The position numbers were made by a program, and so were the translations under genes. Below are positions 21,239 through 34,643 of a stretch of 64,000 nucleotides of DNA, in pieces. Position 1 is the first letter of the stretch; each line of letters opens with the position of its first letter. The stretch is from Ophiostoma sp. CBS 140.51 (taxonomy: Eukaryota; Ascomycota; Sordariomycetes; Ophiostomatales; Ophiostomataceae): positions 1 through 64,000 of the forward strand of contig JANSLP010000168.1 in NCBI GenBank assembly GCA_029298735.1, written 5' to 3'. The notes under the pieces were generated by a model. The model saw nothing but the letters and a program-made list of their open reading frames with translations, did not search any database and was not told the origin of the DNA.

Positions 21239-24226
21239 TCTGGAGGTAGTTTGCTGGTAATCTGAGTAATTCGGTAGATGTTGAGCTTGAATGGAGAAGT
21301 GTTTTTTGCTGCCGTGATTGTGGTCAGATGCAATGTCCTGATTTCTTGTCTTTGCAGTTGCGTTGTGGTTCGGCCTTTTTGTCCTTTCCCCTCATTTTTA
21401 CTCCTTCACTCGCGCGGGAATGTCACTTCGATCTGCAATTGCAGCGGCGCCTCGGAACCTGTTCGCGGCTGGACGCGGTTCCCGAATTTTTACTGTATCT
21501 TTTACTGTACTCGCCGTACAATTTTAGTCGAGTGACCTGACTGTTTCTCCCTTTTTTTGCGGAGAGAAGCGTGGCCAAGTGAGGAGACAAGCAGAGCTTC
21601 CTCAAGCTTTCCCCTCCTTCACGTCTAATTCCCTCCAACAAAACAACAGCGGCAATCCCTTTTCGGAATTAGTGTCCGGCTCTCAGAAGAGGGGCAGCTC
21701 TTGTTGCGCGGGCCTAAGGGTGAGAAAGCGCATGTCTAAACGCCAATGAAGACGCCGATATGGGTCTTTTTATGTCGTTTGATCGGGGAACAGATAAAAA
21801 GTTTGCCGCGATGTTGCTGGCAATGCCTACTCGGTCTAGAACGAGTATCACGATGCGATGCAAGCGATTTGATATAAAATTTCTGTTAGGGAAGGCACGC
21901 ACGGGAAAGCTTAGCTTAGTCAAGCTCCGGCACAACAGGGAAGGCGCAACCGCAAGATCAACCAGCACCTGCCCCTTTTCGGCCCCAGGCTCCGGGATGC
22001 AGGAGTGCACCCGGTGTTCGCCTAACAATTTTTTTGGAGGAAGGAACACAAAGCCGGGAATGGGAAAGAGCTCATAGGCAAGAGAAGGGAACGAGTGAGG
22101 AGCTAAATGTGCATAAAAGGCTGCCCACCCGGCCAGTTTTCGAGGTTGAACTCTGTCTCTCTGTTCGAGCTCTCTGACACAAGGTGAACTTCAAACTGCA
22201 CTTTTTCGTACCTTTTACACGTTTGGGATTTTCTGCACCTTTGCCTGGCCATTCGTCGCGCGACGCGGGGCGAAACAACCACAACATGCATCCAAGAACG
22301 AGCTAAGAAAGATTAGCAGAACGGGCTGCTTCTTCGTCACTTCTTACTTGCACGGGAGTACAGAAACACAGAAACACGAGCACAACGGCAGACCTCCGAG
22401 GTCGTACGGCGTACATGGATGATGCAGAAACAAAAAAGAGGCAGAAGAAACAAAAAAAAAGATTACTATCATTAAGGATCTAGTCTAAGGCCCAGATGCC
22501 AGAACGGAGGCTCATAAGAGGCTCATAGAGGCTCTTGTTGGAGCTCCTGCATGACCAACACGCATCTGCACCAAAGCACCAAAGCACAAGACGCAGAGCC
22601 GCTGCCAGACACACCTGAGACGCCCTGCCGTGCCTCGGCGGGGAAAAGTGGAGACAGAAACGTGCTAGAAGTTTGCAAAGTGCAGCAGTTTCTCTCCTGA
22701 GGCTCTCCTGAGGCTCTCTGGGCGGAAGGTGCAAATGTGCCGTGGTGCCCGGCCTGCCTTGGTAGTGGTGCTCCCATCTGAAGTCGTATCAGAGGTCACA
22801 GTGGGTCACCACTTGAATGCACTGGAAAACGACAAAGCAACAACATCCCTGCTTTTTCCACTGGGAGGCAGCCCGCGTCAACTCCACGGCAATCAACAAT
22901 ACCAACAGTGCATGCTTGCTTTTGGCTGTCTCTCTCATCTCTGTTCCTCATCTCATGGCTTTTCTTCTCGTCAAAAAGGAGGCAAAAAACCATCTTCAAG
23001 TACTACCATATGAAAAAGCCATAAAAAGGACGCGTAAGGCTCTGGCTCCGCAGTTTGCCAAGAACGTTCATTCGGTTTAGTTTCAGGTCGCCTTGTGCCA
23101 GTTTGGCAAGGTTATGGGCGAAGAAGAGGAGCTTGGGGGTCGTTTTTTCTGCACAAGTTTATTTGGTGGCGTTTTTATTTCGACTAAGACCTGTTCGTAT
23201 GGGCAAATTGCAAATGCAAGTTGACAAGGGCAGAACAGAACAATGAACTTGACAGACGGAACAGACCCAAGACGGTCTGCGTCGTAGGCGAGAAAGCAAG
23301 CATGGAGGTCAAGAAATTGAGAAACAGGGAAACACGGAATTATAGAGCCTAAGGCGAGGCCCAACGACAGACACGATAGACGAGACGTGATAAAGATTGT
23401 CGTCTCGCGCATCAATATCTCCAAGGGCTGAAATACTTCGCACTGAATACAACACTGCAAAACTGCAAAAGGGGCAACCATGCAATGCACTGGGCGTATG
23501 AGCCTCGTATCGAGCTTGTGGCGTTGGGCTGTACGGCTGCTGTTGGACCGTTGTTCTCGCTATCGCTTTATTGACTGCCGAGTGTTCGTATGCCTGACCT
23601 TCCATCCTTCATTTTGTTCTCCCTATGGACGACAAGAATGGTATCGACAGCAAGGCAAAGCTGTGGCTCAGAACAACACTCGTAAACACGAGATGTGCTC
23701 CGCGGAGGTCGTCTCAAAGTCATCACCATCCCCCCTTTTCCAGGATGTGAGATATCTCACCCTGGCTTTCCCTGTTATTCCCATCTTACCGTGTCTACGA
23801 TGTATGAGTAATTGCACATCATGTCACTCTCATTGCGATTTTTTTGTACCTTCATATATCCTGGCTCCCTGGCTGTTTGTTTCATATTTCAAGAAAGAGC
23901 GGCGGTCGAGGTCGATATTCCGTCAATACTACCAATCTATGAAAACAAATAGAAAATGAAAAACGAGATATTTGAACCGCCCATTCTTCAGCCCGCAATA
24001 TAATACAAGTCAAAGATTGAGAAGACAAAACAAACTCCACTCTATTTTATCTTTAATTGCGCTTCTCAACAACACGTTCTTTGCGGTTCAGCTAAATAGC
24101 ATCAGACAACAGCTGCCGTTGTTTCGTTTCTCCGTTCTTGGCGCTCTTGGCGGCTGAACGCTTAATTCCTTGATGCATTCCGCTTTACAAAAAATAAAGT
24201 ACTTTCTTCTCTTGCTCACATCCACA

Positions 24227-24250
24227 TCGTATCGATCGCGATCGATACGA
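24227..24250. repeat. Perfect 24-nt palindrome
   Basis: The left arm TCGTATCGATCG is followed directly, with no spacer, by its exact reverse complement. The centre is CG|CG between 24238 and 24239. It lies in the gene desert, about 3 kb from the nearest recognised gene. It could be a dyad protein-binding site or a chance palindrome of overlapping ATCGAT units. Confidence 0.9.
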
Positions 24251-27132
24251 AAAGCCTGTCAAAAATGGGCCCAAGAAACCCTTGTCAGCCCTTGCCAATT
24301 TGCGTGGGACGGGGACTAGCCTGGGCTGAAATGGTAAGGCCTCAAGTGCTCTGCAAGGCCTGGGTATGGTCTGGGTGAGCAGTGAGCACCTTGTCCTGGT
24401 ATCGCCAAACAACTTTGAGTTTTGATTACTTTTCAAGACACACAGACATTCTAAGGGTGAGAATGTGTCCCGATTCTAAGAAATGAGGCAAGAAAAGACG
24501 AGAGACAGACTGCCGATAAACGAGTGACAGTACTCTGTACAGAAAAACGAGTTGCTCACTTCCTCGTGTTCGCTTGAATTCCATCTCATAATCTCTCACC
24601 CACCAGCGGCGGCCCCGTATTGATGACCGTTTTGTACGAAGTATGTCCAGCGTCGACGTCCTTTTTGGAGGTCCTCAACCTCGCCATAGCGTTCAAACCG
24701 TAGATCAGGGGTCCATTCTTGTTTGGATAGGGTACAAGGCCGAGCTACAGCAGCCAAGGCCCAGATGCAAACAAGTGTTTTTTTCCATTTGTTTGATGTG
24801 ATGCATGGCCTTCGTTGAATTCCCAGAGAAAATCCCTGCCTGCAAGCAAGGTCGAGACGTTGATAGACCAGACCGTTTATGGCGCTGGTAAGCGAGAGCC
24901 GTCTGCACTTCACCCACACCTTTTTGTCTTTGTTCAACCAACGGTTGATTTCTTCTTTTTGCCAGGGCCCGGCTGGGCCAGGGCTTGTTTCTTTGGGCTG
25001 GTCTTGCTTTCTCTGGGCATCCTTGGGCATATTCTTGTGAGTTACCCTGCTGGACCATTATGTAAAATATGCAGCCGAAAAAACAATTGTACATCCGAAG
25101 GACACTGGAAGGAATCCTGCAAGTGTATTAGCAAGACGAATCCCAAAAATACCATTGCTTTTTCAGCCATCAGGACCCAGAAGGCAGAAGGGCGGTGTGT
25201 GGAAAAGGAAGACAAGGTAGCGATCCTTCCCTCAAACTAGGGGACTAAACACTTATAAAAAAGGCGTTACAGGTGGCTTGCATTTGGCCTTGACGGGGGT
25301 GGACAATGCGGCTCGTTTGGATGTATCTTGTTGTTCAGTACTTCGTAGTTTGGTGCAAGACACCATTAGCCTGCTTTTGCTTTCTTTTTTTTGAGCAGCT
25401 TGCACATTTGCCTCGCTTGTCTTGCCTGCCGCACGCCTCCTCTACTTATTGGGGGGCATGGGTTCATGGGTCGACGTGTAATGGATCGTGATGCACTTGC
25501 ACCTGATGATGTACACCCTGGTCGGATTTCTCCAGCAGCCATGTGAACATAGCAGTAAGAAGCTTAAAAATCAGAAGCAAATGCACGAGGAAGACATGGA
25601 AACTTCCGTCTCTACGACGTACATCCCTGGGTACTCCTCGGTATGATGCTTGTCGTTTCTTTTGTATCTTCCATGTCGTACTGGTCAGATTCCACGGGAT
25701 AAAGAAACGAAGATGAGCTAGGTTTACAAGGAAAATAAAATAAAAAGAGAAACTAAAAAGGGAGATGGGGGTGGAGGTGGATCCCCGGGCTCAAAAGGCA
25801 ATTCAACATGGCCGTTTCGCTAATTCGGCGTTTGATGCAAGTCGGAGGTCGAAAAATTCTCTTGAAATCAAATCTTCGGTTTTCTTTTCCTTTGCCGATG
25901 CAAGCACAAGTTCTGGAAATACTTACAAATTTCAGATTTTCTGTTTAGCAAAATATGGGCTACAAGACCCGGCTTGGTTAATATGTTGATGGCTCTGCCC
26001 CTCTCTAATACTTTACACAACGGCAGATATGAGCCTCGCGTTGCAAAACATGTGATTTCTGTACCGCCCTGTGCCTTATGTTGATTTAATACCTGCCTTG
26101 TGCCTCTTTCTGCTTGGCTTGTGCCTCATTTCCGCTCATTTTTCACATTGATGCTCTCGCAGCCTTGTCGATGCCGACTGCAGTTGCCAATCACCCCATG
26201 TTGCCAGCCGGCCCCTCACTTTTCTGCACCGTGGCGGATCCACCATCAGTCCAGCCAAGCCGAGCCCAACACACAGACACACAAAATACATCAACGCAAT
26301 ACGTCGTAAGTACTTTGTCGTTTCTCGCCCTGCTAGCCCTAACAGGAACCTGCCACAGAAGGATGGAAGAAGACGAAAAACATGTACGAAGTATGTGGAA
26401 AAGAACAAAAAGGATTAAAACTTGGGAACAAGTACGACGTACCAGCGGTGACGAACCAAAGACTGCGCTGTTTTCCCCATTTTTTAAGAATGTATTTGTC
26501 GTCGTTCTTTTTTTTTCGTTTGGCCCTTTGCCTTTTCCTCTTCCACCGTCTTTCTGCCGCACACAATCCTGCCGCACTTCGTGCGGCTCCTCAACTCTCC
26601 ATCTGATATCTGCATGGGGGAACCGGACTGCGGCGGCGCGCGAACGCCATCCTCCAAACGGCAACGGCGCGCTGGCGTTAAGTGGATGCGGCCGGGTAGT
26701 TTGTGGTAGGTTGGGGCACGTCTTTCAGTTGCTAATCAATTTTTTTGATCGATGCTTTGCTCACTCGATTTTGTCCTCTTCACCACGAGATTTTGTCATT
26801 TTGGCGTTGTCCCTTCGAGTCTGGCGCCAAACGCCAATACCGGCCGCCCGCCACGACGTCTCTACCGATCCCAAAACGTTCAATCATGGGGGTAAAATGG
26901 GTCGGTGAATGTGGTGGAGTGGGGTTTTGACCTTTTGTGTCTCCATCGTTAGTTTTCTTGCCGTTAGTTTTTCCTGTCTTTGGTTTGGCTGGCATGCTTT
27001 TTTGACATGCTTTCACTTGGCTCGTCTCTGCCTTTTCAATTTATGCCTCCCCGATTAGCCTGTCCCGCGAGACGGAACAAAATCCGCTTGCCCCAGCAGT
27101 TGAGTTTTTCGTCTTGTTACTTTTTCGGTTAT

Positions 27133-27167
27133 TTTTCTTCTTTTCTTCTTTTCTTCTTTTCTTTTCC
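27133..27167. repeat. TTTTCTTC microsatellite
   Basis: About four tandem copies of an 8-nt pyrimidine unit (TTTTCTTC), the last one degraded, in non-coding DNA. Probably a slippage product. Confidence 0.85.
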
Positions 27168-30100
27168 CTGTTTTCATCTGCCGTCTGGACGGTGTGTACC
27201 ATCTGTGCCACGCAACGCCCTCCGTCGCGCCTTCCCCTCCCGGGCCTCTTAGGCTTTCGTCGGCTGTTTTGAGGATCTCGTTTTCTACTTTCGTGTTCGT
27301 TCTTCACGAAAAGAAAAAGAAAAACTTTAACAGACGAACGCGAAAAGCGAAAGGCGAAATTTCGACAAAGTCTTGAATGCAGTGCACAGACGTCTGCTCA
27401 TGTCCGAGGCCAAGAAGGCCAAAGTCCGTATTCGTGCATAACAAACACCGTTGACGAGACGAGACGGGGAGCCGCGCCTCTGTGTATTCATCTAGATACC
27501 TTTGAGCACTACTTTTCGAATGTTGGATGTCGCTGGCATCGTTCGTTCCTGCCTCGTTTGGACATCTCTTCAACTCCTTATTATTTTGTATTGACGGGCA
27601 GCTCCGTCTTATCAGGAAGTGACGGTAGGCTTGCTCTTGCCTTGTCTGGCCCTTTCCCACGAGCAAAATGGCACTACGCCCTGTTGCATTAAGCATCTGA
27701 CTGCAGATTTGTAAGCGCCTTTATTTTAGTGATATTTTTGAGCACGTCCTATTCCTTCGTCGTAGCATTTCCTCCATGTCTCCAGTCTCCCAGATGAACA
27801 TTTAATCAGGAGCCATAGTGTTTCCCCAAGAAGCAAGAAAACCCGCCTGCAACGATGATATCTGACACTCCTTGGCTTGCGGATTCACGCTAGTGGATCA
27901 CACTTGCTTTCTTTCTTGTTCCTTCGCTTTTTGCTTCTAAATTGGCAGGGGATGGCTGTTCTTTCCTTGCCTCGACGATGCGATTTCCAAACGGGAAAGA
28001 CCTCGCAAATATATGAATCCCGTTCCGGCCGAGACGCGCACGGTCTGGACTAGTAAGCCGTAAGGATACAGCCTGCAATTTAGGTTGAATAGAATAGAAT
28101 AGAAGATGAGATGGAAGAAGACAGGAATGTGTACGGTGTACGGAGTATTCCGTAAGAGTTAAAGAAATAAGATTCAGAAACAGAGTGTCTCACCAACGGC
28201 AGGAGCAGAGCATGTGGCTGGGAATCTCCGTCACCATCAGAATGGCAGGAACGGGAAACAGGCAGCAGGGAAAGAGCAACCGGCCTGCATCTGCGCCCCC
28301 TCTTTCTTGTTCATCCTCCTCCTTCCCTTTCCGCAACATCGTCTGGATGCAAAGCGGTAGGTCGACATGATTCTGAGGAACCCAGCGGGCCTCAACATGT
28401 TGCCCGCAGCTCACATCCCGCACTCCTGGCTTTCTCCGAACAGCCCCAAGTTCAAATCATCCGCCCCGCCCCTCAGGCTTCCTTCGCCCGACAGCTCCCG
28501 CAGTTGGTGTGGGCGGTGGTGGTGTGTGTGGTCCGTTGTCAATTTTGTGCCAACAGACGACAGACGGTGACACCCAACTTGAGCAAGCTTCTCAATGTAC
28601 AAACTCCAACCGGGCGGCTCAGCGAGCCCTTTCTTCCTTCCTGTGTTTTCTGCTTTCTTTCTGTCTTTATTTCGAAGAACTTTCCGCTCCACTTTTGTCC
28701 TTTGAGCCCCAGATCCAGACCCGCTTTCGATGTTCTTTTAGGGTTTTTTTTTTGGCGACGCTCACCTCGATGGAGACTCAAGGTCGAACCTCGCGATCCA
28801 CAGTATGAAGTATTTGTGTTGATGGGCTTTCGTTTCGTTCCACTGATACTGAGCGGGCCCATCCTTCAACAAACATACCCCTACCGTTCCAAGCCGCGAC
28901 TCCCCATCCTCACCACCCCTGCTGTTTTGGCTTGCCGACCCTTTTTTTTGGTCCGCTCTTTTGAAAGAGCCTCTTTTGCCTCTTGGCCTCTGTCTGCCTT
29001 TCGTTCTGCCCTGGCTGTTTCGTATCTTTTGCAACCCACTTGGGGCATTTGAGCCGCTTTGATACGCGTTCAAATACGTATGAGCATGTCAAGACGTTTT
29101 GATGACAAGATTTTGACACTCTCGTCTCATTCAAACTTGTACATCATTTCTTGTTTTCAATCATCTTTCTGCGGGTATCTGGCCTGGTCCCGCTGCCGTC
29201 ACTTTGGGTTTCATGGCGCGGTCTTACCCTGTCAGCCCTGCACGTTGGGGAACTCTGCACATGAACCTGGTTGCGACTTAGACGCCATTTGTCTTTTTGA
29301 TTGCAGTTTTGCCCTTTCGACCTTCCATTGACGGTTTGTCGCCAGCATTACGCCGTATAAAAATGCAACGCAGTGACAGATACGCAAGTGGAAATAAGAA
29401 ACTGGAAAAATTATATCTCACTCTGCGTCGTAGATAGACATCAAACAAAAAGTGATCCCCAAGCATTGCTGATGCTTCCCCCTCTTTCTTCCTTTTCAAC
29501 AAGTTACTTCAACCAGGCACCCATGCCACCCAGTTAGAAGATAAAAAGCGCGCCCGATTAAAACGGAGCACCCATGCAGAGCAGCGCAGCAGTGCAGGAC
29601 GCAATCTTCTTTCTCTTTTATCTCTTTGGCTGGCCTGGGTCTTGTCTTATCCGTACCATTCTTATTTTTGGCTTGCAAACTCTTGTCTCCGCGCGTTGGT
29701 TTCTACCGCGTGCGTCACCAAGTCGGAAAGCGAATGACGAATCCCCGCAGGGCTGTGAAGCGCGCAAAAGCAGGGAGAGAGCAAGGCCCTGGACCTGGCC
29801 CAAGGCTTGGACCATGTAGGATTTTTCCGTCGTGAGATCTTCGCAAATAAGTTCTTAAATAAAACCGGCTGAGCATCTGTCCCCCTGGCCGGAGATGTTT
29901 GTTCGAAGCTATCAAGGTGAAGCGATAGGGAGAGCGCTTGAAGAAGAAATTCCGAGAGGAGACCATTGCCCACTTCGTCGTCGCCTTGCGAGGGTGCAAT
30001 GTATTTGAGTTTTGTCTTTTCTTTGCAGTTAGGCATGATTTTTGTCCTGCACCTATTATTCGTCCACGACACCAAAAACGGAAAAGGAAAATGAGAACGC

Positions 30101-32660
30101 CTGCAGAATGCAGCATGAAGTGTTGACTGTAGTCTGCAGTATTGCAACGCATTTTTGCACTTTTACCGTCGCCTACGGAGAGTAGCTGCATGCTTGGAGG
30201 AGGTTGGGGGCCGTCTCGTTGGAAGCAATGCGGCCTTTAAACAAAAAAAAAGAGGCTGTAAATAGGAGGCTCTTTAAGAGGCTCTTTTCAACGGGCTTCT
30301 TGCATTTGTACGGGTGGCGGCATTTTTATTTGCACGTTTTGATTTTGCCTCTCTGCACGACACGCAGCAGTACGACGTACTTCGTATTTTTTACCCAAGG
30401 AGTAATGTATTGAAATAGATAGGCGCCGTACACAACAGCCGCCACGACAATATGTTGAAAAGGAAGAATCCTACTCCTACTCGACCGTTCCCCATGCCTT
30501 TCTTGTTGGCGACCCTGCATTTATGCGCACTCCAATCCATCCTTCTCGCACTCCTCCGGCTGAGCCTTCCCAGCCAACCATCGAACGTGCCTTTCGTATT
30601 TAATGCTGCAGTTGTCCATTGCGGAAGGCACAAAACAGCAACAACAAATTCCGGAAGAAATCATGAGAGGTTCTGTTTTGGCCTACGGAAGCAAATCCTT
30701 AATTCTTGTTCCTTGCTCCTAGTTCCTCCAAGCTGCCCCCCCATCTGCTCCCACTTCCTGGTCTGCGACCTCGTTCTTCTTGTACAGCCTTCTTGGATTT
30801 TATTTTAGTATCCTGCCACCAGTACGGAGTACTTGCACGATTTGCTCCGGTCGTCGTGTCTCGTACTCTGTACACAAAAGCGAAACATCTCATCATAGCC
30901 TCAACAGGGACTCGCTGTTTCGTTTTAGCGCAGGCTTTTGCAACTTGCGGCTCGCCAATGTAAATAATACGGAACAAAAATATCAAGTCTGGGCTTGCAC
31001 CAAGATAATCCTGCAGTCCCGTCGCGCGCCGCCTGCAGCACTAGCCTCAACGCACAGAGACATTCAAAAGTCTGACGCCGTGAAGGCTGTGAGATGTCCT
31101 CACCGATCCGTGTTTTCTAGTCCTCGCTCTCGCGGCGGCTTTTTCGCTTTTTGTGTCTTTGACTCTTTTTGTTGCTCGCTTCTTCGTCCTCATTATCGTC
31201 TTTTTTTGTCTTTCATCTCCCAACGTTTTACGTTTTCCTCTTCTCTTCCGTCTTACGCAACCCACCCTACCGTTTCAGGCCGGATTCCACCCCTTTCTTT
31301 CACTTCCAGTCCTTCTTTTCTTACAGCCCAATCTTTATTTTTCTTGGACCTCCCAGGTGAACCGGTCTAGCTTGCAAGCCGTTTGCCATACTTGGCCTGG
31401 TCTGCTCATGGCCCATCATAGCCTCTCATGGCCAGTCTTTGTCAATTTCCCACGCCTTCCTGAACCACCCACACCCTTGCCATGCCATGCCCAGGCCAGC
31501 CCCGGGCCCAACCCAAAACCCCAGCTAGCCCGCCCTGGGGCTCTTGCTCTGCCCATTGCCGTCTCCGCCTCAAAAACGACACCAACCAGCGCACGCTACC
31601 CACCAGTTTTGCGCGACGCTACAGGATGACAGGCGGCGGGCCATTTTACCAGTTCTTCCAGTCTTTTCCTCAACAAAGATGTGGCACAGGCCCAATCCCT
31701 CCTATCCGTCCAATTTGTAAATTTGTAAGAACGAGGCCAAAAATAAGAATGCGTGGGCCGTGATCCCTCAGCAGCGTACCTTCCTCCACTGTGACCATTT
31801 CTTGCAACTTCCTTCGCTGTCGTAACCGTAACCTGGCCGTACTTTCCTCTCTTTGTTCTTCTCTCCACTTTTGCCTCGTTCGCTCCTTCCCTGTCGGTTC
31901 GCATTTTGTTCTGCTGCCAGGCTGTAGCCCTGGTTCCTCTGGTTCTTGTCTTGCTTGCCTCTTGCCTGGCCTGTTCAACTCCTATCCACTCAAAACCCAC
32001 CCACGCCCTCTCCCACCTTGCAGCTTGCAGCTTGCAGTAGGCAGGCCCTCCGCTCTTTCAACATAAGCCTAGCGCCTCGAGGTCGCAAGGTTCCCCCTTC
32101 CACCTTCCCGCAGCGCTTCAACGTGTTGTGGAAAGAGCGGTTGCGCAGGGCTCATCAAGGAAGGGGCCAGAACTTGTGGTTGCAGCCCGCCTTTTTTATC
32201 ACATCTTCAACAGCAAGCGACGGGAGCTGGACAGGGCTCAGGCACCACACCACACACTCTCACGCCTGTCGCTGATCTCTCTCCTGCCTCCCACCTTTGC
32301 GTATGATTTTTTTATTCTTTGGGTTGGATGCCGCATTTTGTATTCTCACCTCCTTTTTTTTTGCTCTTGCCTCGTAGAATCGTATCTCTGCCTCCTTCTT
32401 TCCCTTTTCATCAACCCCACACAAAGAAGGAAAGAGCAACTGACAGCCACCTTACGCCACTAAGTCAAGATCACGAGGCCCCTTTTTCTTGTGTTGAGCA
32501 TCATTCTCACCTTTGCCTCACTTCTCCATCTTTGGCTCTTTGCTACTATCTTTTCCCTCGTTGCTCACCCACGCGGACACGCACCCCCGCTAGCCAAGCC
32601 CTCTTTGCGACGTACATCTACTTGTGCACTTTTCATGTCTTCGCCAACGTCTACTGTACT

Positions 32661-32692
32661 ACCACATCCACGTCCACGTCCACGTCCACATC
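32661..32692. repeat. CCACGT-type hexanucleotide repeat
   Basis: About five hexamer units, CCACRT, in tandem within the pyrimidine-rich stretch upstream of the zinc-finger gene. CACGT is also the core of bHLH/bZIP-type binding sites, but the repeat alone does not show regulation. Confidence 0.7.
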
Positions 32693-32949
32693 CGCTTCAT
32701 TCACCGCCGCTGCCTCTTACGCAGACGCGTCAACAAGGGGCAGAGCACCAGGCTGCGTGTAAAACGGTCTTTGTGGTCCCTTTTGTGCTCATCCTCGGGA
32801 CCTTGTGTCGTGTCGTCATCAGCCTCATCTTTTCCTCCTCCGCTCCACGTCGCCGCATCTCGCCCGAGTCATATCGACCGCCGCACACCGTCGCCAAAAA
32901 TAGACAACCCTTGTGTATTTATGTGTTCTGTGCAGGAACTGACTGCTAG

Positions 32950-33670
32950 GTAAGAGACCGAACGAAACAGACGCCACGCAGGCATTCTCTTTTTTGACCG
33001 TACCGGGTACCAACAGGCAGGCGGCTTACCGACGAAACAAGAAACAAAACAAAACCACAAAACGCCACACAAACACACCTCACTGCACTCAACCACACAA
33101 CATCCATCTGCCAAAATAAACAACCCGAGGAGACACGCAACGAACGAGAATCAAATCCGAACTCGGACCAGGCACAGAAACCGTCAAGTACGATACACCA
33201 GAGGACAACAGTCTCTTTTCTTTTTTTCTGGATCATTTTTCCGCCAGGCACAACAACCGCGGGTGTGCCTCGCAAACCCGCTTTTTGTCGACTTACCTGA
33301 GCTGCAACAACAAGGCCAAACGAAATAAAAAATAGACAAAAAGAAAACTACCCTTGACTCCAAGACCAGTGCCAGAAACAGCAAGAAAGAAACGGCCAGT
33401 GGAGGCTACGACATATCAAACCTAGCCCCGGCCTTGCCACGCGGCGGGGACAACAAATAACGCCTCAGGGACTTGGAGTCCTCACTAGACAAAACAGAAA
33501 AAGAGAAAAATAAAACAAGAGACGGACCCATCAACAGCAAATAAACGATCGATCTCCATCCGACGACCCTCAACAAAGAAAAGCTCCAAAAGGTTCCAGC
33601 CAAAAGGGGGCAATCAGGGACATAGCAATTCCCACGAACGAGCCAATCCAAGCTCTCGGCGCCTTCTTAG
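32950..33670 (+). other. Candidate 721-nt intron in the 5' leader of the zinc-finger gene
   Basis: The C/T-rich leader changes abruptly to A/C-rich sequence exactly at a GTAAGA donor (32950) and returns to C/T-rich directly after a TTCTTAG acceptor ending at 33670. Composition boundaries that coincide with splice signals suggest a 5' UTR intron. No clear CTAAC branch site was found near the acceptor, so this is inference. Confidence 0.4.
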
Positions 33671-34643
33671 GTCTCTCCTCCCACCTTGTGTTTCCTGGGT
33701 CCTTGACTCCACGCCTCAACTGGTTCCCGTCTCGATCACTCATTCGCCTCTCCGACCAAGCTTCCAGCTACCTGCTGCTACCTCTCACGCCCGCTCCCGT
33801 CCGCTTACTTGTCCGCATTTTGCACTTTGTATCTTGCTGCTCTGTTTGTGCGTGCCTGTCAGCCAGTGCATGTAAGAGGGGAAAAGTGTGTGCCCTGTTT
33901 ACTCGTTGGGCTCCTGTGCGCGCCGCATCGTTCACCACCCCTCCTCTCGTGTGCTCGGGTGTGCAAGTGTGCCCGTGTCTAGAGTCAATATAGCGGGAGC
34001 ACTCGACGTGAGCTGCCGTTCAACAAAGGCAAAATATAACCGGACGGCACGCCAATCTGTGGGACAGCTGCAAAATTCGATCCAGTTGCATCTCGAATCT
34101 CTTGGGTGCTGTCTCGCCTTGTCAACTCCCGCCGTGTCCTGTGACCTCGCCTTGTCTTTCTGCCTCCTCCTCATACATTCCCTCCGACTCCACCTCGCCC
34201 TACCTAGCCTGCACCTCCCCTTCGTCTCTTTATCCCCTTCAACTCTTCAGCCGCTTGAACCCCCCTGTCAGTCTGTCATCTACCTGCACCTCACTCTTAC
34301 TCGTTCGCTGCTCAGTACTCTTCTACCATCAAACATAACCTCACCCTCTGCCCCTCGTCTAACATCACCTGCCTGTCTTACTTGGACCGGTTGTTTCCCT
34401 CGCACAGCTTTATTGTTCGTCGACCTTTGCTCTCTTGCACTCCACTCATGGCGATCTGATGCCACCGAGGCCCACCCTCCCGTCACCTCTCTCCCTCTCG
34501 TCTTCCTCCGAAATCTATTCTCCTCTTTCCCTTGTCTTGGATCTTTTACTTCTTCCTTCTCCTCCCCTCCTTCTTTTCCCCGTCTTCTTTTATAATATCG
34601 AGCCCTCCCCTTTACCCAGCAGGGACGAGCACGGCCGGAAGAT

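Larger units (their letters stand above)
21239..34643. other. 13.4-kb gene desert ending in a probable long 5' leader
   Basis: I find no frame with the codon bias or architecture of the flanking genes; the longest open frames (for example 26114-26908) are low-complexity. The region has normal base composition rather than extreme AT richness, so it is not an obvious RIP-mutated transposon. It contains a perfect 24-nt palindrome (24227-24250), at least nine short GTAC-type near-palindromes, a TTTTCTTC microsatellite (27133-27167) and a CCACGT-type repeat (32661-32692). From about 30.9 to 34.6 kb the plus strand is pyrimidine-rich except for 32,950-33,670, consistent with a long leader of the zinc-finger gene containing an intron. 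Confidence 0.55.

Noticed and set aside
26114..26908. Open frame of 264 codons in the gene desert
   Set aside because: Its composition is low-complexity, it lacks the third-position GC bias of the real genes here, and it shows no recognisable domain.
33888..34595. 235-codon open frame before the zinc-finger gene
   Set aside because: It is translated C/T-rich leader sequence without domain structure or codon bias.
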